NCBI RefSeq assembly: GCF_046630445.1
Contig: NC_092334.1
Location: 192,268,501-192,332,500 of the forward strand
DNA from: Rutidosis leptorrhynchoides
Lineage: Eukaryota > Streptophyta > Magnoliopsida > Asterales > Asteraceae
Length of the DNA: 64,000 nt
Direction of reading: 5' to 3'
A model generated the notes under the pieces. The model was not told where the DNA came from, made no database searches, and saw only the letters and a program-made list of their open reading frames with translations. This document shows, one piece after another, positions 13,119 through 25,307 of this stretch (position 1 is the stretch's first letter; each line of letters opens with the position of its first letter). A program made the translations under genes and the position numbers.

Positions 13119-14006
13119 CTATGGTGAAGGTGGGTGTAGGATGTCCAATACGTGGGACATCTGGTCCTCGATCTCAGTTACCCAAGCATGGAGGATCTCC
13201 ACCTCCCTCATCAGTTCCTCGACAGAGGGGGATGGTGGAGCAGGCGGTGCAGTCGGTACGGGTGGTGCTGGTGGAGCTGGTGGTGCAGACGGTCCGGCTC
13301 CTGAAGTAGAGGCTGCGAAGCGGTAAGGCTTACGGATGAAGGGATCAGCAGGATACGGCACAAGCCGCTTACGGGCGGTAACCCTACGATGCCGACCATA
13401 TGCGTCAGTGAATGCTCGACCTCCATTGATACCTGGAATGAAGGTGCCATCGAAATGGTACCGCTTCTTCGGCGGGGTGGAGGGTGGCTGTACAGGTGCA
13501 TCATCAGGGTCCTCATCAGAATCATCGTCACTGGAGTCGTCTGAGGAGGTGCCGTCGGATAAAGAGTCAGCGGAGGATGGGTCGTCCGAATCATGTGGAG
13601 GTGGCTGCACGGGTGGCTGTACTGGCTCTCCTCGGGCGGCCATCATCTGTCGGTATTTGGCGGGTCTGATCGGCACGAGACGTCCATCAGGAGCGCGTCG
13701 GCACCAATGGCGATGCTGATTACGGAATGGACCTTCCCCAAATTCCACGGGAATCACAACACCACCGGGGCTGGGCTGTGGCTCCTGAGGTCCTGGGGCA
13801 GGTGGAGCTGGAATCTCTGGGAGGTCCTCGGCTCCGTCAGAAGTAACCATCGGGCCAGGTGCATGACTACTAACTCCAGAGGACGAAGCGCCTGAGTCAC
13901 TAGAGGGTGTCACCGACGAGATCTGAGGATCGGCAACAGTGGCAGGTGAAGTGACTGATGAGTCTGTGTCGCTGCCCAAAATGATAGCAGGTGGAATATC
14001 CGACAT
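13119..14006 (-). CDS. Extra retrotransposon ORF upstream of gag: Pro/Ser/Asp-rich protein
   Basis: This is an uninterrupted sense-strand ORF between the A2 primer-binding site and gag. I place the start at the Met of MSDIPPAIILGSD (14006) because a polypyrimidine tract and CAG end directly before that ATG; the frame is open 21 codons further upstream (to 14069). The 295-residue protein has a Ser/Thr-rich N-terminal part, a proline-rich stretch, a strongly acidic Asp/Ser run (SSDDSSDDDSDEDPDD), a basic patch (GRHRRVTARKR), a second proline-rich tract (PPAPPAPP repeats) and a short C-terminal helix with heptad-like spacing (VEELMREVEILHAWVTEI). I recognise no enzymatic domain and no homology to Gag or Pol. 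It may be a nucleic-acid or protein-binding accessory factor; this is unproven. It is open although the gag-pol of the same element has four stops. Opposite-strand ORFs here are compositional shadows. Confidence 0.7.
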   Translation of the reverse strand: MSDIPPAIILGSDTDSSVTSPATVADPQISSVTPSSDSGASSSGVSSHAPGPMVTSDGAEDLPEIPAPPAPGPQEPQPSPGGVVIPVEFGEGPFRNQHRHWCRRAPDGRLVPIRPAKYRQMMAARGEPVQPPVQPPPHDSDDPSSADSLSDGTSSDDSSDDDSDEDPDDAPVQPPSTPPKKRYHFDGTFIPGINGGRAFTDAYGRHRRVTARKRLVPYPADPFIRKPYRFAASTSGAGPSAPPAPPAPPVPTAPPAPPSPSVEELMREVEILHAWVTEIEDQMSHVLDILHPPSP

Positions 14007-14329
14007 CTGAACAAGGAAAAAGAACTTTTTCCATGTCAGTAAGTCATAAAGCAAGCACGTATTAGGCAAAGTAACTATGACAGTCTAAATCATGTATAGC
14101 AGTAAATAGCATGGCAATAACGGCAAGTATCATGCAATCGAAAATAGATGATAGCATGCAGTAGTGAAATCATGTAATAGCATACGGCATATAGTAGTAA
14201 AAGTAAGCAGCAGCATGCAGCAAGTTTTGCAGAAACAAGTAAACTAGCAAGTTGTAGATTAGTCCTATTAGTGAATCCTACTCGGTCGGGTCTTGACTCA
14301 CTAATGCAACCTAATTCCCTACAACCAAT
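14007..14329 (-). other. A2 leader with candidate splice donor and acceptor
   Basis: On the minus strand, GCATTAGTGAGTC (plus 14295-14307) carries a donor-like GTGAGT at 14296-14301. TTCTTTTTCCTTGTTCAG ends at 14007, abutting the ATG of the extra ORF. The predicted intron is about 295 nt. The motif is shared with the A1 and B leaders. Confidence 0.45.
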
Positions 14330-14341
14330 GCTCTGATACCA
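14330..14341 (-). promoter_or_regulatory. A2 primer-binding site
   Basis: On the minus strand TGGTATCAGAGC lies two bases from the 5' LTR and is a perfect match to the standard plant initiator-tRNA-Met primer-binding sequence. Confidence 0.92.
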
Positions 14342-14343
14342 AA

Positions 14344-17300
14344 TGTGACGCCCCGTACTAAATCAACATGTACGGACCATCAACAACAGGATCATTACAA
14401 GGTCAAACACTATATACGTTTTCAATACAAGTTTGCATTCATGATAAAAGGTGACGTCATAACTAATGTCGAATGTTTTACATCAAAAGTATGCTTCTAT
14501 GAATAGAAGCAAAGATAATAGTGCGTGACCCTTAGGTCATTACAAATCATTGTTTCAAAAGTATTAAAGTTTGAATGCAAGATAAAGTATTTCATGCGGT
14601 GATATCTCTAGTAAAGCATAGCGGAAGTCTACGAGGCATGTCTAGTACAACAGCGGAAGCAACCTTAAGCACATGAGAAAAACATGCTTAAAAACGTCAA
14701 CACAAAGGTTGGTGAGCTATAGTTTAAGTATAACAGTAAAGTAAGGTAGGCCACGAGATTTCAGTGCTACAAAGAGCGTTTCAAAACAGTATGATAAAGT
14801 ATATGTTTAACCGTGGGCACTTGGTAACTAACTTAACGTTTATAACCCCCTGAAAGTACACTTGGCGAGTGCGTATGTTTACGAAGTATTAAACACCCGT
14901 TAAATGCTAACACTACTAGCCCGAGTGGGGATGTCAAACCCTATGGATCCATATCTAAGATTCGCATTCATCGGTTCAAAAACCAATGACTAAACGTTAC
15001 CGAGCTAAAGGGAATGTTTACGCCATTGTATAACCCACACATATATAAAGTTTAAGTACTCGTGCCTAGTATGTAAAACATAAAATGCGCATGTATTCTC
15101 AGTTCCCAAAATAGTTAAAGTAAAAAGGGATGATATAACTCACAGTGGTAAAGTAGTAGTAAAGTTGAGTCGGGAAGTAAGCAAGTATGTAGGTCCGGAA
15201 AGTCCTCAACCTAAGTCAAATATTACTAAGTCAGTAAATCATCCCAATAGGTTTAAAAGTATGTAAATTAGGTCTTAAGGGTCATCATCATTCATCATCA
15301 AACAAAAGTATAAAGTAAGTTTCATTCTAGAAAAGAGTTTAAAACAAAGGCTGACTTCGATCAGTCACCACGGCCTCTATGCCTACTGAAATAAGGTGAG
15401 ACCAGTGGCCATGGCTCCGTATATAAGTCCTTTAGTTGCTGTAAAAATTCCAGAACCAAACTCGTCTTCGTTTGACCGTGGCGACGGTTTAAGTGCGAGT
15501 AGGTCAGAATTTTTAGCACAACGTTAAAAGGACATAGTGACGTTCGGAGGGCCATAGATCCTAAACCGTAACTCGGATTAAGACGAGTCTTAAACGAAAA
15601 ATTATCTACTCGAATAGATATAATTGAAAATAAACTTTACAGTAGTCCGGGTATTCAGATCAGTTCCAGAAAATAGTAAACACTAGGTTCTGATGGGTTC
15701 TTGGTGCTTGATGTTCATCACGGTTCTCATCCTTGATGCATATAGCTTCAAGTGTACAACTCGTTGATGTGTTTACATAATTTTTACCAAGTTTTGACCA
15801 TCATAACACAAGTGTAAGTCTAAGATAAGTAGCACAACTCAATTAAGTGTTGCAAGTAGTTTGATGAACCAAAGTTACATCAAGATCTTAGATTTGACAC
15901 ATACATGAATTATAAAAGTAATATTGAACTACAAACTTGAAAGTAAACTAACTAATCAAGATCTTAAGTTGTAGAACATAGTTCTTAGTTAGATCTTGAA
16001 GATCCAAGACCCAAAAGTCTAGATCCAAAGTTCTTAAGTTAGATCATAAGTAATAACACTTGAATCTTTACTTTAATGAAACCATAAGCTATAAAACTTA
16101 GATTTTCATCTTGTAAAGTATATGTAAGCTTTCAAGCTTTTGTTTATGACAAAATAAGTAGACCATAAGCTATAGAAACTTAGATCTTTCATATATATGT
16201 GAAGTTGTAACTAGAAAGTTAAACTTCCATGTTCTTGAACTTATAAAGTTAGCTTTTAGTTCAAGAAAGTATGAGATCAAGATTAAGTAGTAACACTTGA
16301 CCAACAAAACCATAATCACAAATTTAAAGTGCTAGGAAATGAAGTAATAAACTAAATAAACAAGTAACAAGTTCATGGTTGTTCATACTTTTAAAGATTC
16401 AAGCCAAAGTCTTGATCTTTAAGGAAGTAAACTTTAAGTTTACAACATGAACTTCAAGTATGGTTTTAACTCATGAACTTACAATCTTTTAAAACAATAA
16501 ATGTGGAACATAAACTAGAATGTTTTGTTCTTGTATGTTCTTGAATAAACAAGATAATATGAAGAACAAACTAAAGAGTTTGATTCTTAACAACATGTAA
16601 GTAAACAACAACAACTACAAGTAATCAAACAACAACAAAGATTGATGATGATGAGGTGTTTGGTTCGGTTTTAGATGAAGAAAAAAATAGAGGAAAAGTC
16701 TCATGTTACTTACAATATTTGAGAGAAAATGAGAGAAAAAGAAGTTGCAAGTATGTGTGTGAGTGAGAAGTGAATGAAGTAGTGAATAAGTATTTCAAAA
16801 AAAAAAAAATGTGAGCTCCCTTTGTCTCTACTTTGGCCTACGGTTAGGGGTTCAAAGGGGGAAGGAAAAACCCACAAGTCACTTGCATGTAATTGTCTTA
16901 AAAGTTGGTTATAAGGTTAGCTTACATGGGAACTAGGTGTAAGTATGTAGTAACTAGATTCTTTATGCACTAATTAACTAGTTAAACCTTAATGGACTAC
17001 TTACAACAAAAGGGCTCCTAAATTAATCCATTAAGATAAGTATGGTGGGCTTCTAGGTCCATTATCATTAATAAAAACCCATGTTCAAGTAATTAACAAT
17101 TTAATCCAATAAGAGCCCAAGTAATTAACTAGTAACCTTAGTTAATTAAAAATGATTAATAACAATTAATCATGAATGTAAATAATATTCAAAAATATTA
17201 TTCGTGTAAAGTTCGTGCGTCACAAAGACGTGTCGGGCATTTAAAAGTCATGCATGGTAACAAGTAAATGTATAGAAATACATTCATTAAATCACAAGTA

Positions 17301-17350
17301 TTAATAATAAACATTATTAATTAAACGTTGGAAAATCCAGGGTCGTTACA
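14344..17350 (-). repeat. A2 5' LTR
   Basis: It is the full-length partner of 5282-8287, with TG...CA ends, adjacent to the primer-binding site on its left and the CTCGA target duplication on its right. ORFs inside it (for example minus 15361-15555) are not supported as genes. Confidence 0.95.
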
Positions 17351-19107
17351 CTCGAACTTGGAGCCGTTGTCTTTGCACTTAAAATGTGGAGACACTATCT
17401 TTATGGAACCAAGAGTACTATCTTCACCGATCACAAAAGCCTTCAACACATCTTCGATCAAAAACAACTAAACATGAGACGACGACGGTGGATTGAAACA
17501 TTGAACGATTATGATTGCGAGCTTCGTTACCATCCCAGGAAGGCAAACATAGTAGCCGATGCCTTAAGTCGAAAGGAAAGAGTGGTGTCTCTTCGTGTCC
17601 GACCTTTAAACATCACCATCCACACCAATATTAATAATCAAATTCGTGTAGCCCAAGATGAGGCTCTCAAGGATGAAAACATCTCTCTCGAACACTTGAA
17701 CGTCCTCGCCTCTTGATTCGAAGTTAAAGAAACCGGACTCCGATATTTCGCCGGAAGAATTTGGGTGCCTAGTTATGGAGACCTACGAAGCCTTATTTTA
17801 GACGAAGCCCATAATTCAAGATATTCGATTCACCCCGGTGCCAATAAGATGTACCACGATCTCAAGGAACAACATTGGTGGCCGAACATTAAAAGGGACG
17901 TCGCTACTTATGTTGGAAAATGCCTAAGTTGCTCCAAAGTCAAAGCCGAACATCAAAGACCGTCCGGACTACTTCAACAACCCGAGATCCCGCAATGGAA
18001 GTGGAAAAGGATAACGATGGATTTTATCACCAAATACCAAAGACGGTGGGCGGTTATGATACTATTTGGGTTATTGTTGACCGTCTTACCAAATCCGCAC
18101 ATTTCATCACCATGAAGGAGACCGACAACATGGAAAAACTTGCACAACTTTACATTAAAGAGATCGTGGCCCGTCACGGTGTACCTTTATCGATAATTTC
18201 TGACCGAAATGGTCATTTTGTTTCTAGATTTTGGCGTACTTTACAAGAAGCGTTGGGAACGCGTTTAGACATGAGCACCGCATATCATCCACAAACCGAT
18301 TGACAAAGCGCACGCACAATTCAAACTTTGGAAGATATGCTATGAGCTTGCGTTATCGATTTTGGAAAAGCTTGGGACAAGCACTTGCCTCTTGCTGAAT
18401 TCTCCTACAACAATAGTTACCACGCGAGTATCAACGCCGCAACTTTTGAAGCGTTATATGGCCAAAAATGTCGTTCACCTCTTTGTTGGGCCGAAGTAGG
18501 CGACACACAAATCACCGGACCCAAACTCATTCATGAAACAATCGAAAAGATCGTTCAAATCCGATATAGGCTTAGGACAGCCCGTAGTCATCAAAAGAGC
18601 TATACCGACACTAGACGCAACGACCTCAAATTCCAAGTCGGTGATCGCGTAATGTTAAAAGTCGCACCTTGGAAAGGTGTAATCCATTTCGGGAAACGCG
18701 AGAAACTAAATCCACGGTATATTGGTCCTTTCGAAATTTTGGAGCGTGTTGGAACCGTTTCTTATCGTTTAGATCTTCCGCCTCAATTGAGCTCCGTGCA
18801 TCCTACTTTCCATGTCTCTAATTTGAAGAAGTGTCTTGCCGAACCCAAACTCGTCATCCCTCATGAGGAGCTTACTATTGATGACAAACTTCATTTCATG
18901 GAAGAACCGGTTGAAATTGTGGACCACTCCAACAAAACGCTAAAACAAAGCCGAATTGAAATTGTCAAGGTCCGTTGGAACGCCAAAAGGGGACCCGAGT
19001 TTACTTGGGAGAGACTAGATCAAATGTAAAGGAAATACCCTTATCTATTCGTGAATTCGGAAACACAAGATCCCGAGGAAGAAACAACGACTACTACGCC
19101 TACTTAA
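17351..19107 (+). pseudogene. A1 pol, 3' part (RNase H, integrase, chromodomain-like tail), degenerate
   Basis: This continues the A1 reading directly after the duplicated CTCGA: the RNase H motifs [16 protein letters not shown] and ADALSRKE, then the integrase zinc-binding region (about 17820-17960), the catalytic core with MDFI near 18018, SDRNGHF near 18200 and PQTD near 18290, and a C-terminal [14 protein letters not shown] chromodomain-like end near 18970-19010. It is broken by stops (for example after NVLAS near 17716 and after PQTD near 18301), by a frame change near 18030-18060, and by a TAA in the tail at 19027. The final TAA is at 19105-19107. Integrase would insert the cDNA, and in chromoviruses the tail is thought to guide it to chromatin. 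No longer functional. Confidence 0.88.
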
Positions 19108-19129
19108 ATTTCGGGACAAAATTTCTTTT

Positions 19130-19142
19130 AAGGAGTAGGTAA
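19130..19142 (+). promoter_or_regulatory. A1 polypurine-like tract
   Basis: AAGGAGTAGGTAA directly precedes the 3' LTR start TGTAACATCCC. Confidence 0.6.
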
Positions 19143-21438
19143 TGTAACATCCCGTCTTTTTCTGTTTACTTTCCGTTATACTATTTTAAGTCCGTTATAT
19201 AATTATAACATCTCCCGTTAATACGCGTTTTAAAATATTTCGTTTAGGTAATTTACGCACTCGAATCAAACTTGAGGGACTAAACTTGCTAAGAGGGCAA
19301 AAAAGATGACTATGTCAACTAGTCAACTCCATCCTCCTCCATTCATTCATCTTTTCACTTTCTCTCTTACTTTCAACTTCTCTCTCAAACAACCAACTCA
19401 AAGATTCATCATCTATTTTCGATCTAGCAAGCATCAACTAAAACAAATTACATATTCGGAATCCTTGCATCTTCCTCTTCGAATCCATACCAACTTTATT
19501 GCATTTGGGTAACTTTCTAAAAACACTAGATTTTGTGTTCTTGATGTTTTTAACTTATAGAAGTATTAGTTAGTGTCTATGGCTCAAGTCTAACATGATT
19601 ATGTGATTTATATGCTCGATCTCATTATTTTAGTATAACTAGCATGAACTTGAAAAGTGTGTGTGTGATCTTGAGTTTTGGATGATTAATGTTGTTGATA
19701 TGCTAAAGTGCAAGTATTAATTGTGTTACTAGCATCACTAGCTTCATTTTGATGTGTAGGTTGATTAAGAAAACTTCAATAACATGATTTATGAGTTTAT
19801 GATTTTTGGTTAGGGTTTGGTGGTCTTCAATGTGAATTTTGATGCCTTAAATGCTTGACAATGTTGCTTGTAACTGTTTAGTTGCAATGTATGTTTAATT
19901 ACCTTCGAAACGGCATATCATACATGTAAATTGGTTGCCCTAATCATGAAACGCATTCAATGGACTTGAATGCAATTAACGATGAGCATTAAATGCGGTT
20001 TTGGTTATTGTAAGTGGTAAATTGATTGATGAAATGTGTTTAGTTGTTTTCCTCATCAAAATACCTTTCTGATGATATAAGATACATGTTTTGATTCGTG
20101 CACTTGTGCAATATCAGCAATCAGACCTGTGCACTGATCTAGACGCCGTCCAGATTCTTGGACACCATCCAGGCCTTCACATCTGGATGCCGTCCAGCAA
20201 ATCTGGACGCCGTCCAGCCAATCTGGACGCCGTCCAGATGAACTATCAGGTTCTGATTTGGTTGGTCATTTTTCGTTTAATTCTAACTATGCTACACACC
20301 TCTGATTCACATGTAACTTGTTCTAACATGCTTATATATGATTAAAAACCTCAGAAAAATAGTTCAGGACCCGACCCGAACTTGTTGACTTTTTTGTTGA
20401 CTTTGACCCGACCAAAGTCGACTTTTGATCAAACTTAACCGAATAATTATGCAATCATTCTAACGTGCTTTCATACTTGTATCTTGCATGAAACTTGACA
20501 ACGTAACTCACATGCTATATTATCGAGTCGTAACGAGCCATTGGACTAATTGAACACTTTGACCGACCGTGTTTACCGATATTAATACGAACCTATTTGT
20601 TTAGGTCAAGACTAGCATTCGTTCTTGCACACGTTACTTTGTGAAGTACATTATACTATTCGTGCAACCAAGGTGAGATCATAGTCCCACCTTTTCAACA
20701 ACTTTTACTTTTAAACTATGGGATGAGAAACATATACGTATCATACTTTTATGTTTTGAACACAAGTACGGAAACAAACATTCCACAGCAAGTTAGAACG
20801 AAAAGCCTCAATTCAATTATCATTAGTTACACTTGCAGGGTGTAAACGTGAACTTATGTTATGTGATCGCATTGGGCTTGACGAGCCCTCATTCGGACGG
20901 TTCGCTACCGTTAGCGGATGAAATATATTTTCGAGTATAGTGTATATTCTAACACTACGTAACAGGGTAAAAAATAGTTAAGTCTTGATAATTGGGTGCT
21001 CGTGAACATACTTTTGGAATACAAACGATTTGGATAATCAACTATAATAAATCTTGTGGTTCAAAGACAACGTTACTTTTACACCTATGATTTCACCAAC
21101 GTTTTTCGTTGACAGTTTTTTATATGTTTTCTCAGGTCCTTGAACGCTAAATGATACATGTTTCCACACTCTACTTTTTGATACTTGCTTGGATGTCGAG
21201 TATACATGCATACCGAGCTTCTTTTGACTTTACTTAAATTTGTGTCGCATAGGTTTCATTTGTACTTAAAATGTTGTAACGTAACTAGCCTTTGAACTAC
21301 TTTGTAACACTTGAAACATCTTTACTTATGAAATGAATGCGACATACTTTTGGTCAAACGTTGTTTTACAAACTTATGACCACGTAACGGGACCTAAGTA
21401 GACGGCGCCGTCAATGACGATTTTTTCGGGTCGCTACA
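19143..21438 (+). repeat. A1 3' LTR
   Basis: A full-length LTR of 2,296 bp, TGTAACATCC...GGTCGCTACA, aligned with 1-2155. It differs from the 5' copy by many substitutions and by one extra palindrome copy. Confidence 0.93.
20139..20237. repeat. Five-copy palindromic 15-bp motif in A1 3' LTR
   Basis: Copies of CTGGACGCCGTCCAG or close variants start at 20139, 20158, 20183, 20203 and 20223. The 5' LTR has four copies, so an array unit was gained or lost after insertion. Confidence 0.8.
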
Positions 21439-22018
21439 GAAGGGTTGATATTGAATCGTGTTGTGAATTGGATAACCCCAATGGCGAAGGGTTGATGGGA
21501 GAAGTGAGTCACGTGTGGATGCGGATTCACGATGACGCGTGTAGTTCGGTCATCTTATTAAGGTAGTGATCTAGTGTGGTTGCGGATTACTAAGGCTCGT
21601 GTAGTTTGGCCAACCTCGATGTTTGTTGTGGTATTGAAGATAGTAGTCTCGTATGGATGCGGATTTACTAAGGCTCGTGTAGTTCGGCAAATCTTCATGT
21701 TGGTAATTGGTAGTCGGTTCCGGTATTGGGTTAAGGGGTTAACCTTGGACATTTGTATATTGTTTTATATATTGTCGTATTGTTGTGATGTAGCTAACCC
21801 TCCGGGTGTAGCTTATTGGCATTGTTCACATCGTCGTTGGTGAACTTATATTTGTTGTTATTTTTAGCTTGATGCTTAGTGATCGTACGGTATGCTTAGC
21901 TTAGCTTGCCTTTATGCTTGGATGCTCCGGTATGCGTTATTTAATTTACTTGTGTAACGTGTCCATTTTATGCATATATATGTATGTAGTATATTCTCAC
22001 TCACTAAGCGTTAGCTTA
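21439..22018 (+). repeat. Left piece of an older LTR-like sequence, split by B
   Basis: The piece contains three diverged direct copies of a TGCGGATT...CTCGTGTAGTTCGG unit (21519-21690) and ends ...CTCACTCACTAAGCGTTAGCTTA. It continues on the far side of B at 35101 with CCCTCTCGTTGTTTAC. No gene is supported. The look is that of the 3' half of a gypsy LTR; identity is uncertain because no partner LTR is in the window. Confidence 0.45.
22014..22018. repeat. B target-site duplication, left copy (GCTTA)
   Basis: GCTTA precedes the left B LTR and is repeated at 35101-35105 right after the right LTR. Confidence 0.92.
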
Positions 22019-25000
22019 TGAAATGTCCCGTTCTTATTGATTAAAAAAAACGTTCCATATTAATTGATTTCGTTGCGAGGTTTTGACCTCTATATGAGAC
22101 GTTTTTCAAAGACTGCATTCATTTTAAAACAAACCATAACCTTTATTTCATCAATAAAGGTTTAAAAAGCTTTACGTAGATTATCAAATAATGATAATCT
22201 AAAATATCCTGTTTACACACGACCATTACATAATGGTTTACAATACAAATATGTTACAACAAAATAAGTTTCTTGAATGCAGTTTTTACACAATATCATA
22301 CAAGCATGGACTCCAAATCTCGTCCTTATTTAAGTATGCGACAGCGGAAGCTCTTAATAATCACCTGAGAATAAACATGCTTAAAACGTCAACAAAAATG
22401 TTGGTGAGTTATAGGTTTAACCTATATATATCAAATCATAATAATAGACCACAAGATTTCATATTTCAATACACATCCCATACATAGAGATAAAAATCAT
22501 TCATATGGTGAACACCTGGTAACCGACATTAACAGGATGCATATATAAGAATATCCCCATCATTCCGGGACACCCTTCGGATATGATATAAATTTCGAAG
22601 TACTAAAGCATCCGGTACTTTGGATGGGGTTTGTTAGGCCCAATAGATCTATCTTTAGGATTCGCGTCAATTAGGGTGTCTGTTCCCTAATTCTTAGATT
22701 ACCAGACTTAATAAAAAGGGGCATATTCGATTTCGATAATTCAACCATAGAATGTAGTTTCACGTACTTGTGTCTATTTTGTAAATCATTTATAAAACCT
22801 GCATGTATTCTCATCCCAAAAATATTAGATTTTAAAAGTGGGACTATAACTCACTTTCACAGATTTTTACTTCCTCGGGAAGTAAGACTTGGCCACTGGT
22901 TGATTCACGAACCTATAACAATATATACATATATATCAAAGTATGTTCAAAATATATTTACAACACTTTTAATATATTTTGATGTTTTAAGTTTATTAAG
23001 TCAGCTGTCCTCGTTAGTAACCTACAACTAGTTGTCCACAGTTAGATGTACAGAAATAAATCGATAAATATTATCTTGAATCAATCCACGACCCAGTGTA
23101 TACGTATCTCAGTATTGATCACAACTCAAACTATATATATTTTGGAATCAACCTCAACCCTGTATAGCTAACTCCAACATTCACATATAGAGTGTCTATG
23201 GTTGTTCCGAAATATATATAGATGTGTCGACATGATAGGTCGAAACATTGTATACGTGTCTATGGTATCTCAAGATTACATAATATACAATACAAGTTGA
23301 TTAAGTTATGGTTGGAATAGATTTGTTACCCATTTTCACGTAGCTAAAATGAGAAAAATTATCCAATCTTGTTTTACCCATAACTTCTTCATTTTAAATC
23401 CGTTTTGAGTGAATCAAATTGCTATGGTTTCATATTGAACTCTATTTTATGAATATAAACAGAAAAAGTATAGGTTTATAGTCGGAAAAATAAGTTACAA
23501 GTCGTTTTTGTAAAGGTAGTCATTTCAGTCGAAAGAACGACGTCTAGATGACCATTTTAGAAAACATACTTCCACTTTGAGTTTAACCATAATTTTTGGA
23601 TATAGTTTCATGTTCATAATAACAATCATTTTCTCAGAATAACAACTTTTAAATCAAAGTTTATCATAGTTTTTAATTAACTAACCCAAAACAGCCCGCG
23701 GTGTTACTACGACGGCGTAAATCCGGTTTTACGGTGTTTTTCGTGTTTCCAGGTTTTAAATCATTAAGTTAGCATATCATATAGATATAGAACATGTGTT
23801 TAGTTGATTTTAAAAGTCAATTTAGAAGGATTAACTTTTGTTTGCGAACAAGTTTAGAATTAACTAAACTATGTTCTAGTGATTACAAGTTTAAACCTTC
23901 GAATAAGATAGCTTTATATGTATGAATCGAATGATGTTATGAACATCATTACTACCTTAAGTTCCTTGGATAAACCTACTGGAAAATAGAAAAAATGGAT
24001 CTAGCTTCAATGGATCCTTGGATGGCTCGAAGTTCTTGAAGCAGAATCATGACACGAAAACAAGTTCAAGTAAGATCATCACTTGAAATAAGATTGTTAT
24101 AGTTATAGAAATTGAACCAAAGTTTGAATATGATTATTACCTTGTATTAGAATGATAACCTACTGTAAGAAACAAAGATTTCTTGAGGTTGGATGATCAC
24201 CTTACAAGATTGGAAGTGAGCTAGCAAACTTGAAAGTATTCTTGATTTTATGTAACTAGAACTTGAAAAATATATGAAAAACACTTAGAACTTGAAGATA
24301 GAACTTGAGAGAGATCAATTAGATGAAGAAAATTGAAGAATGAAAGTGTTTGTAGGTGTTTTTGGTCGTTGGTGTATGGATTAGATATAAAGGATATGTA
24401 ATTTTGTTTTCATGTAAATAAGTCATGAATGATTACTCATATTTTTGTAATTTTATGAGATATTTCATGCTAGTTGCCAAATGATGGTTCCCACATGTGT
24501 TAGGTGACTCACATGGGCTGCTAAGAGCTGATCATTGGAGTGTATATACCAATAGTACATACATCTAAAAGCTGTGTATTGTACGAGTACGAATACGGGT
24601 GCATACGAGTAGAATTGTTGATGAAACTGAACGAGGATGTAATTGTAAGCATTTTTGTTAAGTAGAAGTATTTTGATAAGTGTATTGAAGTCTTCCAAAA
24701 GTGTATAAATACATATTAAAACACTACATGTATATACATTTTAACTGATTCATTAAGTCATCGTTAGTCGTTACATGTAAGTGTTGTTTTGAAACCTTTA
24801 GGTTAACGATCTTGTTAAATGTTGTTAACCCAATGTTTATAATATCAAATGAGATTTTAAATTATTATATTATCATGATATTATCATGTATGAATATCTC
24901 TTAATGTGATATATATACATTAAACGCCTTTACAACGATAATCGTTACATATATGTCTCGTTTAAAAATCATTAAGTTAGTAGTCTTGTTTTTACATATG

Positions 25001-25272
25001 TAGTTCATTGTTAATATACTTAATGATATGTTTACTTATCATAGTATCATGTTAACTATATATATATCCATATATATGTCATCATATAGTTTTTACAAGT
25101 TTTAACGTTCGTGAATCACCGGTCAACTTGGGTGGTCAATTGTCTATATGAAACATATTTCAATTAATCAAGTCTTAACAAGTTTGATTGTTTAACATGT
25201 TGGAAACATTTAATCATGTAAATATCAATCTCAATTAATATATATAAACATGGAAAAGTTCGGGTCACTACA
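22019..25272 (-). repeat. B 3' LTR
   Basis: TGAAATGTCCCG...GGGTCACTACA, nearly identical to 31845-35100. A 77-codon sense ORF at 24465-24698 is also present in the other near-identical copies but not in the diverged B2 LTR, so I do not call it a gene. Confidence 0.96.
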
Positions 25273-25285
25273 GTACCTACCTGTT
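25273..25285 (-). promoter_or_regulatory. B polypurine-like tract
   Basis: Minus-strand AACAGGTAGGTAC abuts the 3' LTR. Confidence 0.55.
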
Positions 25286-25307
25286 AAATAAATTTCGTCC
25301 CGAAATT

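Larger units (their letters stand above)
5282..17350 (-). mobile_element. Ty3/gypsy LTR retrotransposon A2, nested in A1, with extra ORF
   Basis: A complete minus-strand element of 12,069 bp with about 3.0-kb LTRs at 5282-8287 and 14344-17350 and a perfect 5-bp target duplication. Reading on the minus strand it has: 5' LTR, primer-binding site, leader, an extra Pro/Ser/Asp-rich ORF (13119-14006), gag-pol (8323-12819), polypurine tract, 3' LTR. LTR sequence differs from A1, B and C, so it is a separate family. The LTRs are similar but carry scattered substitutions and small indels, so A2 is younger than A1 and older than B. Gag-pol has four in-frame stops, so this copy is non-autonomous. Confidence 0.95.
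1..21438 (+). mobile_element. Ty3/gypsy LTR retrotransposon A1 (outer, old, interrupted by A2)
   Basis: A plus-strand gypsy element with LTRs at 1-2155 (5' end outside the window) and 19143-21438. A tRNA-Met-type primer-binding site follows the 5' LTR, a broken gag-pol lies inside, and a purine-rich tract precedes the 3' LTR. Domain order is Gag, protease, reverse transcriptase, RNase H, integrase, chromodomain-like tail, which is the gypsy/chromovirus order. The coding region is split inside RNase H by the 12-kb element A2. The two LTRs differ at many sites and in repeat copy number, so A1 is clearly older than B. There is no room for an extra ORF between the primer-binding site and gag (about 410 bp). 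The outer target duplication cannot be checked because the left end is missing; the five bases after the 3' LTR are GAAGG. Confidence 0.9.

Noticed and set aside
13067..13895. Several plus-strand ORFs rich in Gly and Arg
   Set aside because: Mirror images of the GC-rich minus-strand extra ORF of A2; they have no start context or partner in other copies.
22233..22487. ORFs of 84-87 codons shared by the B LTRs (22233, 22768, 32059, 32594) on the strand opposite the element
   Set aside because: Antisense to the element, no recognisable domain, disrupted in B2; they are shared only through LTR identity.
24465..24698. A 77-codon ORF repeated in B and D LTRs (24465-24698, 34293-34526, 61512-61745) as a possible LTR-encoded peptide
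   Set aside because: The copies are nearly identical because the LTRs are young, so openness is not evidence of selection, and the diverged B2 LTR does not keep it.
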